The position numbers and the translations under genes were made by a program. Under the pieces are notes generated by a model. That model was given only the letters and a program-made list of their open reading frames with translations, was not told the origin of the DNA and made no database searches. Below are positions 44,915 to 54,726 of a DNA stretch of 64,000 bases, piece after piece. The stretch's first letter is position 1, and every line of letters starts with the position of its first letter. The stretch comes from Sulfurovum sp. UBA12169 (GTDB lineage: Bacteria > Campylobacterota > Campylobacteria > Campylobacterales > Sulfurovaceae), in assembly GCA_002742845.1 (NCBI GenBank), contig DLUH01000001.1, positions 641,651 through 705,650 on the forward strand, in the 5' to 3' direction.

Positions 44915-45030
44915 GCAAAGGTTAACAAAATGCATAAAGATGAGATTAAAGCCAAAAACCCAAAGAGAAAAACTGCTTATGTCAGTTAAGCTATTTTGAG
45001 TGTTTCTATTTGCTTGCTTAGATAAAAATA
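44915..45030. other. Residual sequence after the transposase remnant
   Basis: No gene seen. A Lys-rich frame (KDEIKAKNPKRKTAYVS) directly follows and could be further transposase debris. The efp gene ends at 45031. Confidence 0.3.
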
Positions 45031-45597
45031 TTATTTTGCTTTTTCCAGATATTTACCTTCAACTGTATCCACCTTAACCATCTCGCCCTCAAGAATATGA
45101 AATGGTACTTGTATAACCGCACCGCTCTCAAGTGTAGCCGGCTTTTTGCCTCCCTGGGAATCCCCTTTGAAGTTGGGCGGGGTCTCAACCACTTTAAGCA
45201 CAACCGTTTGAGGAATTTCAACTGAAATGGCATGACCGTTATGGAAAAGTACATCTGCCTCCATACCGTCTATCATAAAATCAAATGTTTCTTTGCCTAC
45301 TTGCTCATGGGTCAAAGCGAACTGTTCATAAGTTGTAGTATCCATAAATTGCAGCATCTCGCCATCATCATAAAGATATTGCATCGTTTTTTGCTCAAGC
45401 GCAGGGACTTCAAACTTATCCCCTGCATGGACAGTTTTTTCTATCACTTTTCCTGTACCGAGATTTTTGATCTTCATTCGGACGAATGCTGCACCTTTGC
45501 CGGGCTTAACATGTTGAAACTCTATCACCTTATAGGGGTTTCCGTCCATTTCCAGTCTGGCGCCTTTTTTGATATCACCCATACCTATTGTAGCCAT
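45031..45597 (-). CDS. efp: Translation elongation factor P
   Basis: EF-P relieves ribosome stalling at polyproline runs. The 188 residues show the three-domain form. The functional tip is [11 protein letters not shown] with Lys34, the residue normally lysylated by EpmA, so the modification pathway found in gamma- and some epsilonproteobacteria is plausible. The C-terminal segment [21 protein letters not shown] is typical. AGGAG precedes the ATG, with a clear -10 upstream. Confidence 0.96.
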   Translation of the reverse strand: MATIGMGDIKKGARLEMDGNPYKVIEFQHVKPGKGAAFVRMKIKNLGTGKVIEKTVHAGDKFEVPALEQKTMQYLYDDGEMLQFMDTTTYEQFALTHEQVGKETFDFMIDGMEADVLFHNGHAISVEIPQTVVLKVVETPPNFKGDSQGGKKPATLESGAVIQVPFHILEGEMVKVDTVEGKYLEKAK

Positions 45598-45625
45598 TTT
45601 GACTCCTCGTTAAAAAATTATGTGC

Positions 45626-45631
45626 ATTATA
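45626..45631 (-). promoter_or_regulatory. -10 box for efp
   Basis: TGCTATAAT on the minus strand, extended and perfect, 29 bases before the efp start. Confidence 0.65.
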
Positions 45632-45697
45632 GCAGATGCTTGGTTAAATCAAATTATAAGGGCGCCTCCATCAAACAAGAGAAAGCCGATAAAAAAA

Positions 45698-47422
45698 TTA
45701 TTTGGTAATTGATATATTGTTTATATCACAATGATCTGCCGGTTTAAAATCCATAGCTTTTGTATTATCCATCAAAATAGGAACGAAGAATAATGAAACA
45801 AAAACAGCCGCCACCGTTCCCGAGATCAACGCGACGCCAAGTCCGCCAAAAATAGGGTCACTTGCCAACAAGGCAGAACCCAATATGATTGCTACGGCCG
45901 TCAAGGCAATAGGTTTGGCCCTTGTCGCGGTAGCTACGGCAATCGCATGACGTTTTGACATTCCATGGCATTGCATTAATGATTTTGCAAAATCAATCAA
46001 GAGCAATGAATTGCGAGAACTAATCCCCATCAATGCAATAAACCCTATCAAAGAGGTTGCCGTTAAAAAAAACGTTTCCGAGGTAAACCAATTGGCTACC
46101 CAGTGCCCCACGATCACTCCAATCAGAGAAAGGAATGAGCCAAGCAAAATAATTCCGCTAAGAGCAAAGCTTTTATAGTAAACAACCAAAAGCAAGAAAA
46201 TCAAAACTAAAGCAGCTATAAAAGCAGCGCCAAGATCCCTGAAAGTATCCAAAGTCACTTTCATCTCTCCGTCCCAACGCAAAAGAAACTTTTCACCCGT
46301 TTTTTTATCCGTCAAATGCAAGTCAAACATATATGTCGATATTCCGGGCTCTTTGTTTACCTCATACTCTTTTGCAAAATACGCCATCATTTTTTCTCTT
46401 GCATCAAGCAAAGGATAAACCTGCGACACCATGTCTGTTTCTGCAATTACATTGATCATTCGATTGAGATTTTTATGCATAATCATGGGACTTGAGTCCG
46501 CTTTTCTAATCGTAACAACCTCACTTAGAGGCACAAGCATTCCTTCTGTATTCATAAGGTTCAAAGAAGAGATCTTGCTTTGCAAAATCTCTTTTTCATC
46601 TGATCGCAATTGCTTGCTTTCTTTATCTAATACTAAAAATATAGGTATTTGATCAGGGAAGTCTTTGGCATTTTTATGAGCAATCACCATACCTTCAAAT
46701 GCAAGATACAAAATATTATTTACCTGCTCAACGCTCAATCCGCTTCTGGCAATCTTCTCTTTATCGGGCACCAATTCATATTTGCTATAGATCTCATCTG
46801 CCATCATATCCACATCAACCAATCCCTTCGTTTTTGAAAGAATATCCGCCACATTGGTTGAAATTTTCCTGATTTCATTAAGATTTTCTCCATACACCTC
46901 TACAACAATGGATGCCATCGTTGGAGGTCCTGCCGGCTGCTCAATGAATTTAATTGTAGTTTGGGGTACTAATTTTTCGCATTTGTCTTTCACTAAAGGT
47001 CTTAGGCGCTGTGTCATTAAAAATGAAGGCTCATCTCTTTGGTGCTTGTCTGTCAAATTCACAGAAATTTCAGCAACATTTTCAGTACCCTTCATGCCTG
47101 TTCCTTTTACAAGCCCTGCATAATCAAGCGGGATTCCTTGACCCAAAAAAAGTTCAATATTCATCACTTCTTTCTCTTTTTGCAAAAAATCAACTACACA
47201 GCTGCAAACATTTTTTGTCTGCTCAATTGAGCTGCCCGCAGGCGTATCGACATAGACAGAAAACGTATTGTCGCTTTTCCCCGGCAGCATTTTTGCCAAA
47301 ACCAGTTGCGCAGGAAACATCAACAAAGAACCGAAAAATGCAAAAACAGTTAAAACAATTACGAGCATTTTTTTAGATTTTTTATCTAAAATATTATAAA
47401 TAAATTGTTCTAGTTTTTTCAT
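45698..47422 (-). CDS. RND efflux permease, C-terminal half
   Basis: A 574-residue protein equal to the second half of a normal RND pump of about 1040 residues: one N-terminal helix (TM7, about 18-42), a large periplasmic porter/docking region (45-390), then five helices (TM8-12). GISSRNSLLLIDFAK in TM10 corresponds to the AcrB segment with Lys940, here Arg. The last helices carry the RAKPIALTAVA motif. It begins as ATGA overlapping the stop of the N-terminal half, with AGGAG in that gene's end, so it is a deliberate separate protein rather than a truncation. It would pair with the N-half in the membrane. Confidence 0.88.
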   Translation of the reverse strand: MKKLEQFIYNILDKKSKKMLVIVLTVFAFFGSLLMFPAQLVLAKMLPGKSDNTFSVYVDTPAGSSIEQTKNVCSCVVDFLQKEKEVMNIELFLGQGIPLDYAGLVKGTGMKGTENVAEISVNLTDKHQRDEPSFLMTQRLRPLVKDKCEKLVPQTTIKFIEQPAGPPTMASIVVEVYGENLNEIRKISTNVADILSKTKGLVDVDMMADEIYSKYELVPDKEKIARSGLSVEQVNNILYLAFEGMVIAHKNAKDFPDQIPIFLVLDKESKQLRSDEKEILQSKISSLNLMNTEGMLVPLSEVVTIRKADSSPMIMHKNLNRMINVIAETDMVSQVYPLLDAREKMMAYFAKEYEVNKEPGISTYMFDLHLTDKKTGEKFLLRWDGEMKVTLDTFRDLGAAFIAALVLIFLLLVVYYKSFALSGIILLGSFLSLIGVIVGHWVANWFTSETFFLTATSLIGFIALMGISSRNSLLLIDFAKSLMQCHGMSKRHAIAVATATRAKPIALTAVAIILGSALLASDPIFGGLGVALISGTVAAVFVSLFFVPILMDNTKAMDFKPADHCDINNISITK

Positions 47423-49047
47423 TGATCTTCTCCTTTGTTTTCTTGTATTTTATGATGATTGTCTCCTGCTTTTGGTTTTTTAAGAAGCTTTAAACTCAAA
47501 TAAGGTGTAAAAATATAAGCCACTCCCAGTGACGCAAGCAAAGCAACAGGAACATTATACGGGATAGGCTTCATAAAAGAACCCATCATTCCGCCAACAA
47601 ATGCCATTGGAACCATCGTTAAAATAATTGCCAAAGTCGCTATATTTGTCGGTGCACCGATCTCATCGGTTGCCTCTATCAGCAATTCATCCATCTCCTT
47701 GCTCTCTGCTTCATGGCTGTGTAAATGTCTATGTATATTTTCAATCACAATAATAGCGGCATCTACCAATAATCCCAATGAAAGGAGAAAAGCAAAAAGG
47801 GTAATTCTGTTAATCGTTTGTCCCGATAAATAGGCGATAAAAAGAGTAATTGCCAAAATGGCCGGTACTGTAAATGTTACAATCAAAGACTCTCTCCATC
47901 CCAGTGCAAATACCAACATAAAAGCAATAATAAAAATAGTAATAATCAAGTGATGCATAAGCTCATTTACTGCTTCATTTGCCCTGTGTCCATAGTTTCT
48001 GGTGACCAGATATCCTATTCCCGCATCAGAAAATTCTTTTTCATGCGCCTTGAGTACTTTCACCACATCCTCTGAAACAAAAACGGCATTTGTCCCCGCC
48101 AGTTTTGCTACAGTAAGCGTAATCTGCTTTGCTAGAGAAGTTATTTTCGCACCGCCTGCTTCTGTTTTATACAGTATTTTGGCTTCTTTGAAATTTTGAA
48201 TATCTATGCCCTTGGTTACAGCGGCCACATCTTTAAGGTAAATCGGAGATCCCATATATTGCGCAACAATCACATTGCCTACATCTTCTACGCTCTCAAT
48301 AGCGTTTTCAACACCAAAAATAACTAATTTCCCTTCATGTGTTCTGCTTTTTACATCAGGCACATCCACAGCAACAGACTGCACCGCTTTCATGATTTGC
48401 CCCAAAGACAAATTGTATGCCGAAAGTTTTCCTATGTCCACCTGCACATTGTACTGTGCCTTATGGGCGCCGCTGAGGGTAGTTTTGGCTACATTATCAA
48501 TGGCATTTAATTTTTGCTGTATATTTCTGACTTTGTTAAAAAGCGTAACATCATCTACTTGCGAGTCCGCCTTGGGATAAAAAGCCACCGTAACGATAGG
48601 GATATCGATATCGATATCAAACGGTTTTATCAAAGGCTGCATTACTCCTTTTGGCATCTCATCCATATTTTGCATTACCTTATCATACAGCTTCAGATTT
48701 GAGTCTTCTCTGTCTTCTCCTATATAATACATAACATTGACAATCCCTACATTATCCATAGCCATGCCATAAATATGTTCTATTCCGCGAATCTCTCTGA
48801 GTTTTCTTTCCAATGGATTAATGATAATATTTTCTATCTCTTTTGGCGATGCCCCCGGCATCGCCACGATCACTGCTCCTCCGGATATAGCAATTTGCGG
48901 ATCCTCTTCTCTGGGCATGATACTGAGTGCCAAATATCCCATAAGCAAAAGAAAGACACCCAATACAGCCGTCAAAGGATTGCGCAAAAACCCTTTGGCA
49001 AGTTTTCCCGCAACATCAGTTACTCGATATTCATTTTTAGCATCCAT
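47419..49047 (-). CDS. RND efflux permease, N-terminal half
   Basis: A 542-residue protein corresponding to TM1-6 and the first periplasmic loop of an RND transporter. TM1 (about 24-44) is followed by PREEDPQIAISGG, the porter subdomains, then TM2-6 (about 360-530). The proton-relay region reads LGLLVDAAIIVIENIHRHL, with one aspartate of the usual pair as in heavy-metal-type pumps. The C-terminus is hydrophilic (KKPKAGDNHHKIQENKGEDQ) and ends in the ATGA overlap. It is the third gene of TolC, adaptor, N-half, C-half. Substrate unknown: metals, organics or solvents. Confidence 0.9.
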   Translation of the reverse strand: MDAKNEYRVTDVAGKLAKGFLRNPLTAVLGVFLLLMGYLALSIMPREEDPQIAISGGAVIVAMPGASPKEIENIIINPLERKLREIRGIEHIYGMAMDNVGIVNVMYYIGEDREDSNLKLYDKVMQNMDEMPKGVMQPLIKPFDIDIDIPIVTVAFYPKADSQVDDVTLFNKVRNIQQKLNAIDNVAKTTLSGAHKAQYNVQVDIGKLSAYNLSLGQIMKAVQSVAVDVPDVKSRTHEGKLVIFGVENAIESVEDVGNVIVAQYMGSPIYLKDVAAVTKGIDIQNFKEAKILYKTEAGGAKITSLAKQITLTVAKLAGTNAVFVSEDVVKVLKAHEKEFSDAGIGYLVTRNYGHRANEAVNELMHHLIITIFIIAFMLVFALGWRESLIVTFTVPAILAITLFIAYLSGQTINRITLFAFLLSLGLLVDAAIIVIENIHRHLHSHEAESKEMDELLIEATDEIGAPTNIATLAIILTMVPMAFVGGMMGSFMKPIPYNVPVALLASLGVAYIFTPYLSLKLLKKPKAGDNHHKIQENKGEDQ

Positions 49048-49055
49048 ATTGCTTC

Positions 49056-49856
49056 CTAACCATTTATCATGACTTTTGCATACATGCCGGGATAAACGGA
49101 TTGTTCTTGTAAATCGAAAGTCATCTTGATTGTAAATTTATGCGTCATAGGATTGGAGCTTGGAATAATAGAACTGATTTTGCCGATAGTTTTCAATCCG
49201 ATAGAAGGAATCTCGATAGAAACTTCTTTGCCGAGTTCGATATATTTTAGATCGGTTTCGCTTATCTCTGCGAGGATTTTTAGTTTGCTCAAATCCGTAA
49301 GCACCACCGCAGGCATACCCGGTATCGCCATCTCTCCTTCATTGAGTTTTTTGGAGACAATCACTCCTGCATTGGGCGCTTGCACTTTAAGGTAGTTGTA
49401 CTGATTTAAAACTTCATCTTTTTTAGCCAAAGCCTGCTGGACCTGCTCTTGTGCGATCTTCACCATATCTTGAAGATTTTTTGCTGCAAGCTGCAACGTT
49501 TCAAGTTCATACTTTGAAACCATTTTTTTTGCATAAAGCCTTTCATGCCTTGCAAGATTGGTAAGTACATTATTGTATTGATTTGCGTTCATTTGTAAGG
49601 CGAGCCTAGCTTGGGATATAGCTAAATCAACCTGTCGTTCTGCCGCTTCTATCTCTATGGAGTCGATTTCATAAAGCAGCTGCCCTTTTTTGACAATTTC
49701 GCCTTCGGATACTGCCATATTTTTTACATACCCCATATATCGGCTTGTGATCATTTTTTGATTGTCTGAAATCACACTCCCGCTCAAATTAATCTCCACG
49801 GCCTGCACAACCGTTGCCAAGAAGACCAAAGCCGACATTAAAATTATTTTTTTCAT
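49056..49856 (-). CDS. RND efflux periplasmic adaptor (membrane fusion protein)
   Basis: A 266-residue HlyD/AcrA-family protein with a signal peptide (ending VQA-V). It has the lipoyl-domain halves (YEIDSIEIEAAERQ and VQAPNAGVIVSKKLNEG) split by a coiled-coil hairpin of about 80 residues, then a beta-barrel domain with VEISIPSIGLK. It is short for the family, lacking most of the membrane-proximal domain. It links the RND permease to the TolC protein. The start overlaps the TolC stop as ATGA. Confidence 0.88.
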   Translation of the reverse strand: MKKIILMSALVFLATVVQAVEINLSGSVISDNQKMITSRYMGYVKNMAVSEGEIVKKGQLLYEIDSIEIEAAERQVDLAISQARLALQMNANQYNNVLTNLARHERLYAKKMVSKYELETLQLAAKNLQDMVKIAQEQVQQALAKKDEVLNQYNYLKVQAPNAGVIVSKKLNEGEMAIPGMPAVVLTDLSKLKILAEISETDLKYIELGKEVSIEIPSIGLKTIGKISSIIPSSNPMTHKFTIKMTFDLQEQSVYPGMYAKVMING

Positions 49857-51235
49857 ACATTCTCTCCTGCATTTAAGATGCTGTTTAATTCAAAAATCTT
49901 GGTATTGCGCTCATTTTCAACGGTCAAGAGCTTAAGCAGCATCTCAAGCTCTTTGGATTGCTTCATCAATAAATCCGAAATTGAAACCAATCCCTCTTTA
50001 TATCGGGCATGATAGTTTTCGTACACTTTTTTTGCAAAACTTAGCTGTTTTTTGTAATTCTTGACATCAGAGGATTTGCTTAAAATTTCGGTTTGTAATT
50101 TTTTTACCTGCAAGGCAATACCGCTTTTAGCTAAAGCCACCTGATCTTGCACTTTGAGATAGTTGACCTTTGCTTTTTCGAGATTGGCGGCATCTACTCC
50201 TCCGTTAAACAAATTCCATTTAAACTGCACACCAAATGTGTAGGCATCTTTGTCTAAAAATTCATTCCACAATCTATTGTCGGCGCTTCCATATTCTGCA
50301 AATGCACCAACCGTAGGAAGGAAATTTGATTTTTCCACATTAAGTGCCATCTGGGTAATTTGCAGTCCCAATAATGCTTTTTGGATATCAATATTGTTTG
50401 ATTCGATTTCAGCAACATTGATTCGAGGCATAGGCGCCATCTCATCAATTTTTCTTATAGAACTAACTTCCGTATTGAGTAAAAAAGAGAGAAACTGATA
50501 GGCCAGATCTTTGTTGAGTTTTGCCTGATTGAGCATACTTTGCGCTTCTGCTTTGCGTGCTTCGACTTCAAGCACATCAATATTTTGTGCATACCCTTCT
50601 TTATGCATAGATCTTACGACGTCTTCGAGTTTATCGATATTTTGCATGATCTTTGAAAGATTGTAAATATAGTTTTCAACCAAAGAGATATCATAAAATG
50701 CTTTTTTGGTTTGAAATATTTTTTCATTGAGAAGTTTCTGAGTATCATATTGGCTCATACGGTAAAGCGACTGGGTAATACGTCCGTATTCGGTCAATTT
50801 GCCGCCGGTATAAAGGGGCAACATGTAGGAGAGTTTGGTTTGGTAGTGATTGCGCGCTTCGGGATAATTTAAACTACTGGGTGGCTTATTGTACATATCT
50901 TCACATGCTTGCATATCCCCACCTTGACAATTTCCAAAATTATTCATAAATTCATCTGCACCAAAATCTCCAAAATCTGCTTCACGGCTTTGCAGCTTAA
51001 ACCCAAATACATTGCCCGCGTCATTGGACCGCATAGCCGATACGGTGGCATCAAGCGTTCCGTAGTTGTGCCCTTTGGCCGCTTTGGCTTCATACATTTT
51101 CATTTGGGATTCAAACTGTGAGATTTTCAACTCCAGGTTGTTCTTTTTTAGCATGTCCAGCGCCTGCTGTAAACTTAAATGTTCCATACCGGCAAAAAGC
51201 GGTATCGCAAGCAAAAAGATCAAATACCTTTTCAT
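49853..51235 (-). CDS. TolC-family outer membrane efflux protein
   Basis: A 460-residue outer membrane channel with a signal peptide (ending LFA-G). Its helical repeats are visible in MKMYEAKAAKGHNYGTLDATVS, the GYAQNIDVLEVEARKAEA segment and the matching C-terminal HARYKEGLVSISDLLMKQ. It also carries an inserted Cys-containing loop (GNCQGGDMQACEDMYNKPPSS) absent from E. coli TolC, possibly stabilised by a disulfide. First gene of the pump operon, GGGAG before the ATG. Confidence 0.9.
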   Translation of the reverse strand: MKRYLIFLLAIPLFAGMEHLSLQQALDMLKKNNLELKISQFESQMKMYEAKAAKGHNYGTLDATVSAMRSNDAGNVFGFKLQSREADFGDFGADEFMNNFGNCQGGDMQACEDMYNKPPSSLNYPEARNHYQTKLSYMLPLYTGGKLTEYGRITQSLYRMSQYDTQKLLNEKIFQTKKAFYDISLVENYIYNLSKIMQNIDKLEDVVRSMHKEGYAQNIDVLEVEARKAEAQSMLNQAKLNKDLAYQFLSFLLNTEVSSIRKIDEMAPMPRINVAEIESNNIDIQKALLGLQITQMALNVEKSNFLPTVGAFAEYGSADNRLWNEFLDKDAYTFGVQFKWNLFNGGVDAANLEKAKVNYLKVQDQVALAKSGIALQVKKLQTEILSKSSDVKNYKKQLSFAKKVYENYHARYKEGLVSISDLLMKQSKELEMLLKLLTVENERNTKIFELNSILNAGENV

Positions 51236-51415
51236 TCAACACTCCCTTATGGTTTCAGATTGGTCGCAGCATAAATAAAACCATTTTCCTATGCCGGATA
51301 AAACACTATACAAGAAGAGAATTATATCGAAGAAAATATATTGTGTTAATTAAGGAAAGCAAGAATGATAAGTATTTTAGATAAAACAATCGAGCGGACG
51401 TCTCCGCCGATCTCT

Positions 51416-53005
51416 TTAAAGTGTCGCATGCGCAACGCTGATGCACGCCTTCAAAGCAGAAAGTTCTTCCAGAACTTTTTTGCTGACTTTTCCGTCAACT
51501 CGTACAACAGCAAGGGCTTGCTTCTTGGTATCTCTTCCCAATCTAAAATCAGAAATATTAAGACCGTTTTGTGCCAAAATTCTACCGACATCGCCGATAA
51601 CTCCGGGAGTATCTGTATTTCTAAAGAAAATCATAGTTCCTTTTGGCTCAACATCCAAATCATAATCATCAATTTCAACAATACGCTGTACACTTCCATC
51701 AAATACAGTACCCGCTATACTGATAGTGCCCTGTTCTGTGGTCAATTTAATGATGACAATGTTGGTAAATCCGCTGGTGTTGGGTTTAATCTCTTTGCTG
51801 ATCGATATTCCGCGCTCGGCCGCAACGAATTCAGCATTAACGTAATTAACTTGGTCTGCCAGAGATTCTGTCAGTACACCCACTGTGGCAAATGTACCCA
51901 TAGATTCAATATACTCTGCAATCTCACCTTTTGCCATTACCTTAATAGATTTTACAGCACTTTTTTTCACTTGTGCTGATAAGTGACCCATTTTTTGTAT
52001 AAGTTCAAGATATGGTCTTACAAAATCAGGTAATTCATTTTCTTTGATCGGCAAATTCAGCGCATTCGGATAAGCAATCCCTTTTGCAGAAGCTATTGCA
52101 TTTTCTGCCGCTTGTATTGCAATATTTTCTTGCGATTCTTTAGTATTTGCACCCAAGTGAGGCGTCACTGTCACATTATTTAAATCCAATAACGGATGAT
52201 CTATGGCAGGCTCTTTGTCAAATACATCAATCCCGGCCATTGCAATTTTTTTAGATTTAAGTCCTTCAAGAAGAGCTTCTTCGTTATAAAGACCGCCTCT
52301 TGCACAGTTGATAAGAATTACGCCGTCTTTCATTTTGGCAATCTCTTCTTTTCCGATCATGCCAATGGTCTCTTCGGTTTTTGGTGTGTGTATCGTAATG
52401 ATATCGCACGCCAAAATATCATCAAAATTTTTAGTGTACACAATATCTTCGTTTGTCACTTTAGACGAATCGATATAGGGATCATAGGCAATCACATCCA
52501 TTTCAAAGGCTTTAGCTCTTTTTCCGACGCGTGATCCTATGTTTCCAAATCCTATAATACCAAGCTTTTTATCTTTGAGTTCAGTACCATACCAATCTTG
52601 TCTTCTCCATATACGGTCAATTTTGAGATTATTGTGTGCGTAAGGAAATGTTCTCACGCACGAAAGCATATGTGTCATCGTAAGTTCCACTGCAGCGATA
52701 GTATTTGCCGTAGGAACATTCATCACAACGATTCCTCTTTTACTGCATCCGTCAATGTCAACATTATCAACACCTACGCCTGCTCTTACTACAGCTTTTA
52801 TTTTAGCTGCGTGCGTAAGAAAAAACTCATCCACATCTGTGGATGAACGTGTAATTGCCACATCGGCAAGAGGAAGTATCTGCGTTACCAACTTGTCTTT
52901 GGGTTCATCTGCTGCATTGATCATTTCAATATCAGCATCACCACTTAAAATATCTAATCCTTTCTGATGGATATGATCACAAACAACAATAGTAATCTTT
53001 GACAT
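51416..53005 (-). CDS. serA: D-3-phosphoglycerate dehydrogenase
   Basis: The first enzyme of serine biosynthesis. The 529 residues show the substrate- and NAD-binding domains (GIIGFGNIGSRVGKRAKAF, then the catalytic RGGLYNEEAL region and PHLGANTKESQ with the active-site histidine), an intervening ASB domain and a C-terminal ACT domain for serine feedback (GDVGRILAQNGLNISDFRLGR). The long type with ASB domain is typical here. It lies 11 bp downstream of rpsA. Confidence 0.95.
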   Translation of the reverse strand: MSKITIVVCDHIHQKGLDILSGDADIEMINAADEPKDKLVTQILPLADVAITRSSTDVDEFFLTHAAKIKAVVRAGVGVDNVDIDGCSKRGIVVMNVPTANTIAAVELTMTHMLSCVRTFPYAHNNLKIDRIWRRQDWYGTELKDKKLGIIGFGNIGSRVGKRAKAFEMDVIAYDPYIDSSKVTNEDIVYTKNFDDILACDIITIHTPKTEETIGMIGKEEIAKMKDGVILINCARGGLYNEEALLEGLKSKKIAMAGIDVFDKEPAIDHPLLDLNNVTVTPHLGANTKESQENIAIQAAENAIASAKGIAYPNALNLPIKENELPDFVRPYLELIQKMGHLSAQVKKSAVKSIKVMAKGEIAEYIESMGTFATVGVLTESLADQVNYVNAEFVAAERGISISKEIKPNTSGFTNIVIIKLTTEQGTISIAGTVFDGSVQRIVEIDDYDLDVEPKGTMIFFRNTDTPGVIGDVGRILAQNGLNISDFRLGRDTKKQALAVVRVDGKVSKKVLEELSALKACISVAHATL

Positions 53006-53016
53006 GGTATCGCCTC

Positions 53017-54669
53017 TTATTTTTTAAATTGTTCTTTAAATGCATCACCCAATGTCATGCTGTCGTCTTGATCCATATTGAGCTGCTCCATGGCCTCTCT
53101 TTCTTCTTGGCGCTCTAATCTTTTTACGGAAACTCTGATTTTATCGTTATTTGCGTCAATAAAACTTATCACACCCTTAATCTCTTGTCCTTTTTCAATT
53201 TCATCAAATTTAAGCGGATGAAGATCTTCTGTTCTTATGAGCGCATCTATATTGTCTTGAAGAGAAATAAATACGCCAAACTCTTTTTTATCTTTTACGA
53301 TACCCGTTACAATAGATCCTATTTTATGCGTTTGGGCAAATGCTTTTATAGGTGAAGTCTCTAATGCTTTTTTGCTCAGAGAAATCTTCCCTGCGTCCTT
53401 ATCTATCTTAATAATTTTTACCTCAACCTCATCACCGACCTTAAGAGTTGATTTTGCATTTTGAGCCTTATCCCATGAGATTTCTTGATTATGCAATAAT
53501 CCTTCTACCGTCCCTACTTTTACAAAAGCGCCGAAGTCAGTAATAGAAGTTACAAAGCCTTTTACAACATCGCCCAATTTATATTCGGAGGCAAAGGCGT
53601 CCATTGGTTTAGGAAGAAGGTTTTTAAGACTTACTCTCAGCCTTCTGCCTTCTTTGTCAATTTCAATTACCTCTACGTTGATCTCTTGACCATTTACAAG
53701 ATAATCTTTGGGATGTTTTACATTTTTATCCCATGAAATTTCAGAAACATGCAAGAATGCCTCAAGATCTTCACCCAAATCTACAAACACGCCATACGGT
53801 TCAATATTGCTTACTGTTGCTGTTACGGTATCGCCTACGCCGATAATCGAATCGATATCTGACCAAGGATCAAGGTTTGCGTCTTTGATGGAAAGAGAAA
53901 GATGTTTTTTCTTTTTATCGTAGTCAAGCGCAATAACGTGAACCTCATCGCCTTCCTGAAAATATTTAGACGGATTTACGGGACCTTTGTGTGAAATTTG
54001 AGAATAATGGACAAGACCGTCCATGCCTCCCACGTCTACAAACATACCATAACTGGTAATTTTTTTGATGGTGCCGACAACCGGTTCTTTGTTTTCAAGA
54101 AGTGCTGAAACGATTTCATCATTTTTACTTTTATCTCGCTCAATCAATTCTTTTCTGGAAACAACAACTGAACCTTTTTCTTTGTCTACTTTTACGATAA
54201 CAGCTTTTACTTTTTTGCCCATAGGATCAGTTTTAGAAGAGAGATAAGAAAGTGTGCGCGGCATAAAGAATTCCAGTCCGTCGCAATCTACAACATAACC
54301 GCCTTTATTTTTTTTGGTTATTGTGCCTTCAATGATATATTCTTGCTCATCATCATACTCAGAAATAAATTCATTTAGTGCTACTCTGTTTTGTGCCATA
54401 GTATGAGATATTTTGCCTCTTCCCAATGTTACCACACTAATACTATCGCCCTCTTTGAACGTAAGATTCCCTACTTTATCTTTTAATTCGCAAAGCGGAA
54501 GACTCGCGTCTCTGCCGCCTCCAATATCTACGATTGCTTGGTCTTCTTTTTCATCTATTCTAACAATAGTACCTGTCACTAAATCATTTTTTGATTCTGA
54601 TTTTTTAAACGACTCCTCAAGCATCGCTTCAAAATCTACATCTTCTATTTCGATATCTTCGAACTTCAT
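53017..54669 (-). CDS. rpsA: 30S ribosomal protein S1
   Basis: S1 binds mRNA and helps initiate translation of structured messages. The 550 residues contain six S1 (OB-fold) repeats, each opening with a GTI/GxV strand and carrying the FV/G-containing core. Approximate starts are residues 30, 112, 196, 280, 365 and 450. The fourth and fifth match the ribosome-binding consensus best (DGLVHYSQISHKG type). In several Campylobacterota S1 is encoded next to ispH, as here, with a 57-bp gap. Confidence 0.95.
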   Translation of the reverse strand: MKFEDIEIEDVDFEAMLEESFKKSESKNDLVTGTIVRIDEKEDQAIVDIGGGRDASLPLCELKDKVGNLTFKEGDSISVVTLGRGKISHTMAQNRVALNEFISEYDDEQEYIIEGTITKKNKGGYVVDCDGLEFFMPRTLSYLSSKTDPMGKKVKAVIVKVDKEKGSVVVSRKELIERDKSKNDEIVSALLENKEPVVGTIKKITSYGMFVDVGGMDGLVHYSQISHKGPVNPSKYFQEGDEVHVIALDYDKKKKHLSLSIKDANLDPWSDIDSIIGVGDTVTATVSNIEPYGVFVDLGEDLEAFLHVSEISWDKNVKHPKDYLVNGQEINVEVIEIDKEGRRLRVSLKNLLPKPMDAFASEYKLGDVVKGFVTSITDFGAFVKVGTVEGLLHNQEISWDKAQNAKSTLKVGDEVEVKIIKIDKDAGKISLSKKALETSPIKAFAQTHKIGSIVTGIVKDKKEFGVFISLQDNIDALIRTEDLHPLKFDEIEKGQEIKGVISFIDANNDKIRVSVKRLERQEEREAMEQLNMDQDDSMTLGDAFKEQFKK

Positions 54670-54726
54670 ACCTATCCTTATGTGTGCCTAATTTTACGTT
54701 ATTATACTATTTTTTATTTAAATTAC

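Noticed and set aside
45031..49047. The RND halves as a simple frameshift in one gene
   Set aside because: The first half ends in a hydrophilic tail and the second starts with its own ATG and upstream purine-rich site in an ATGA overlap. A frameshift would not normally recreate that at the domain boundary. Kept as a point to test.
51365..51979. A 204-residue plus-strand reading
   Set aside because: Antisense to the ACT and ASB parts of serA; no ribosome site and no recognised similarity.
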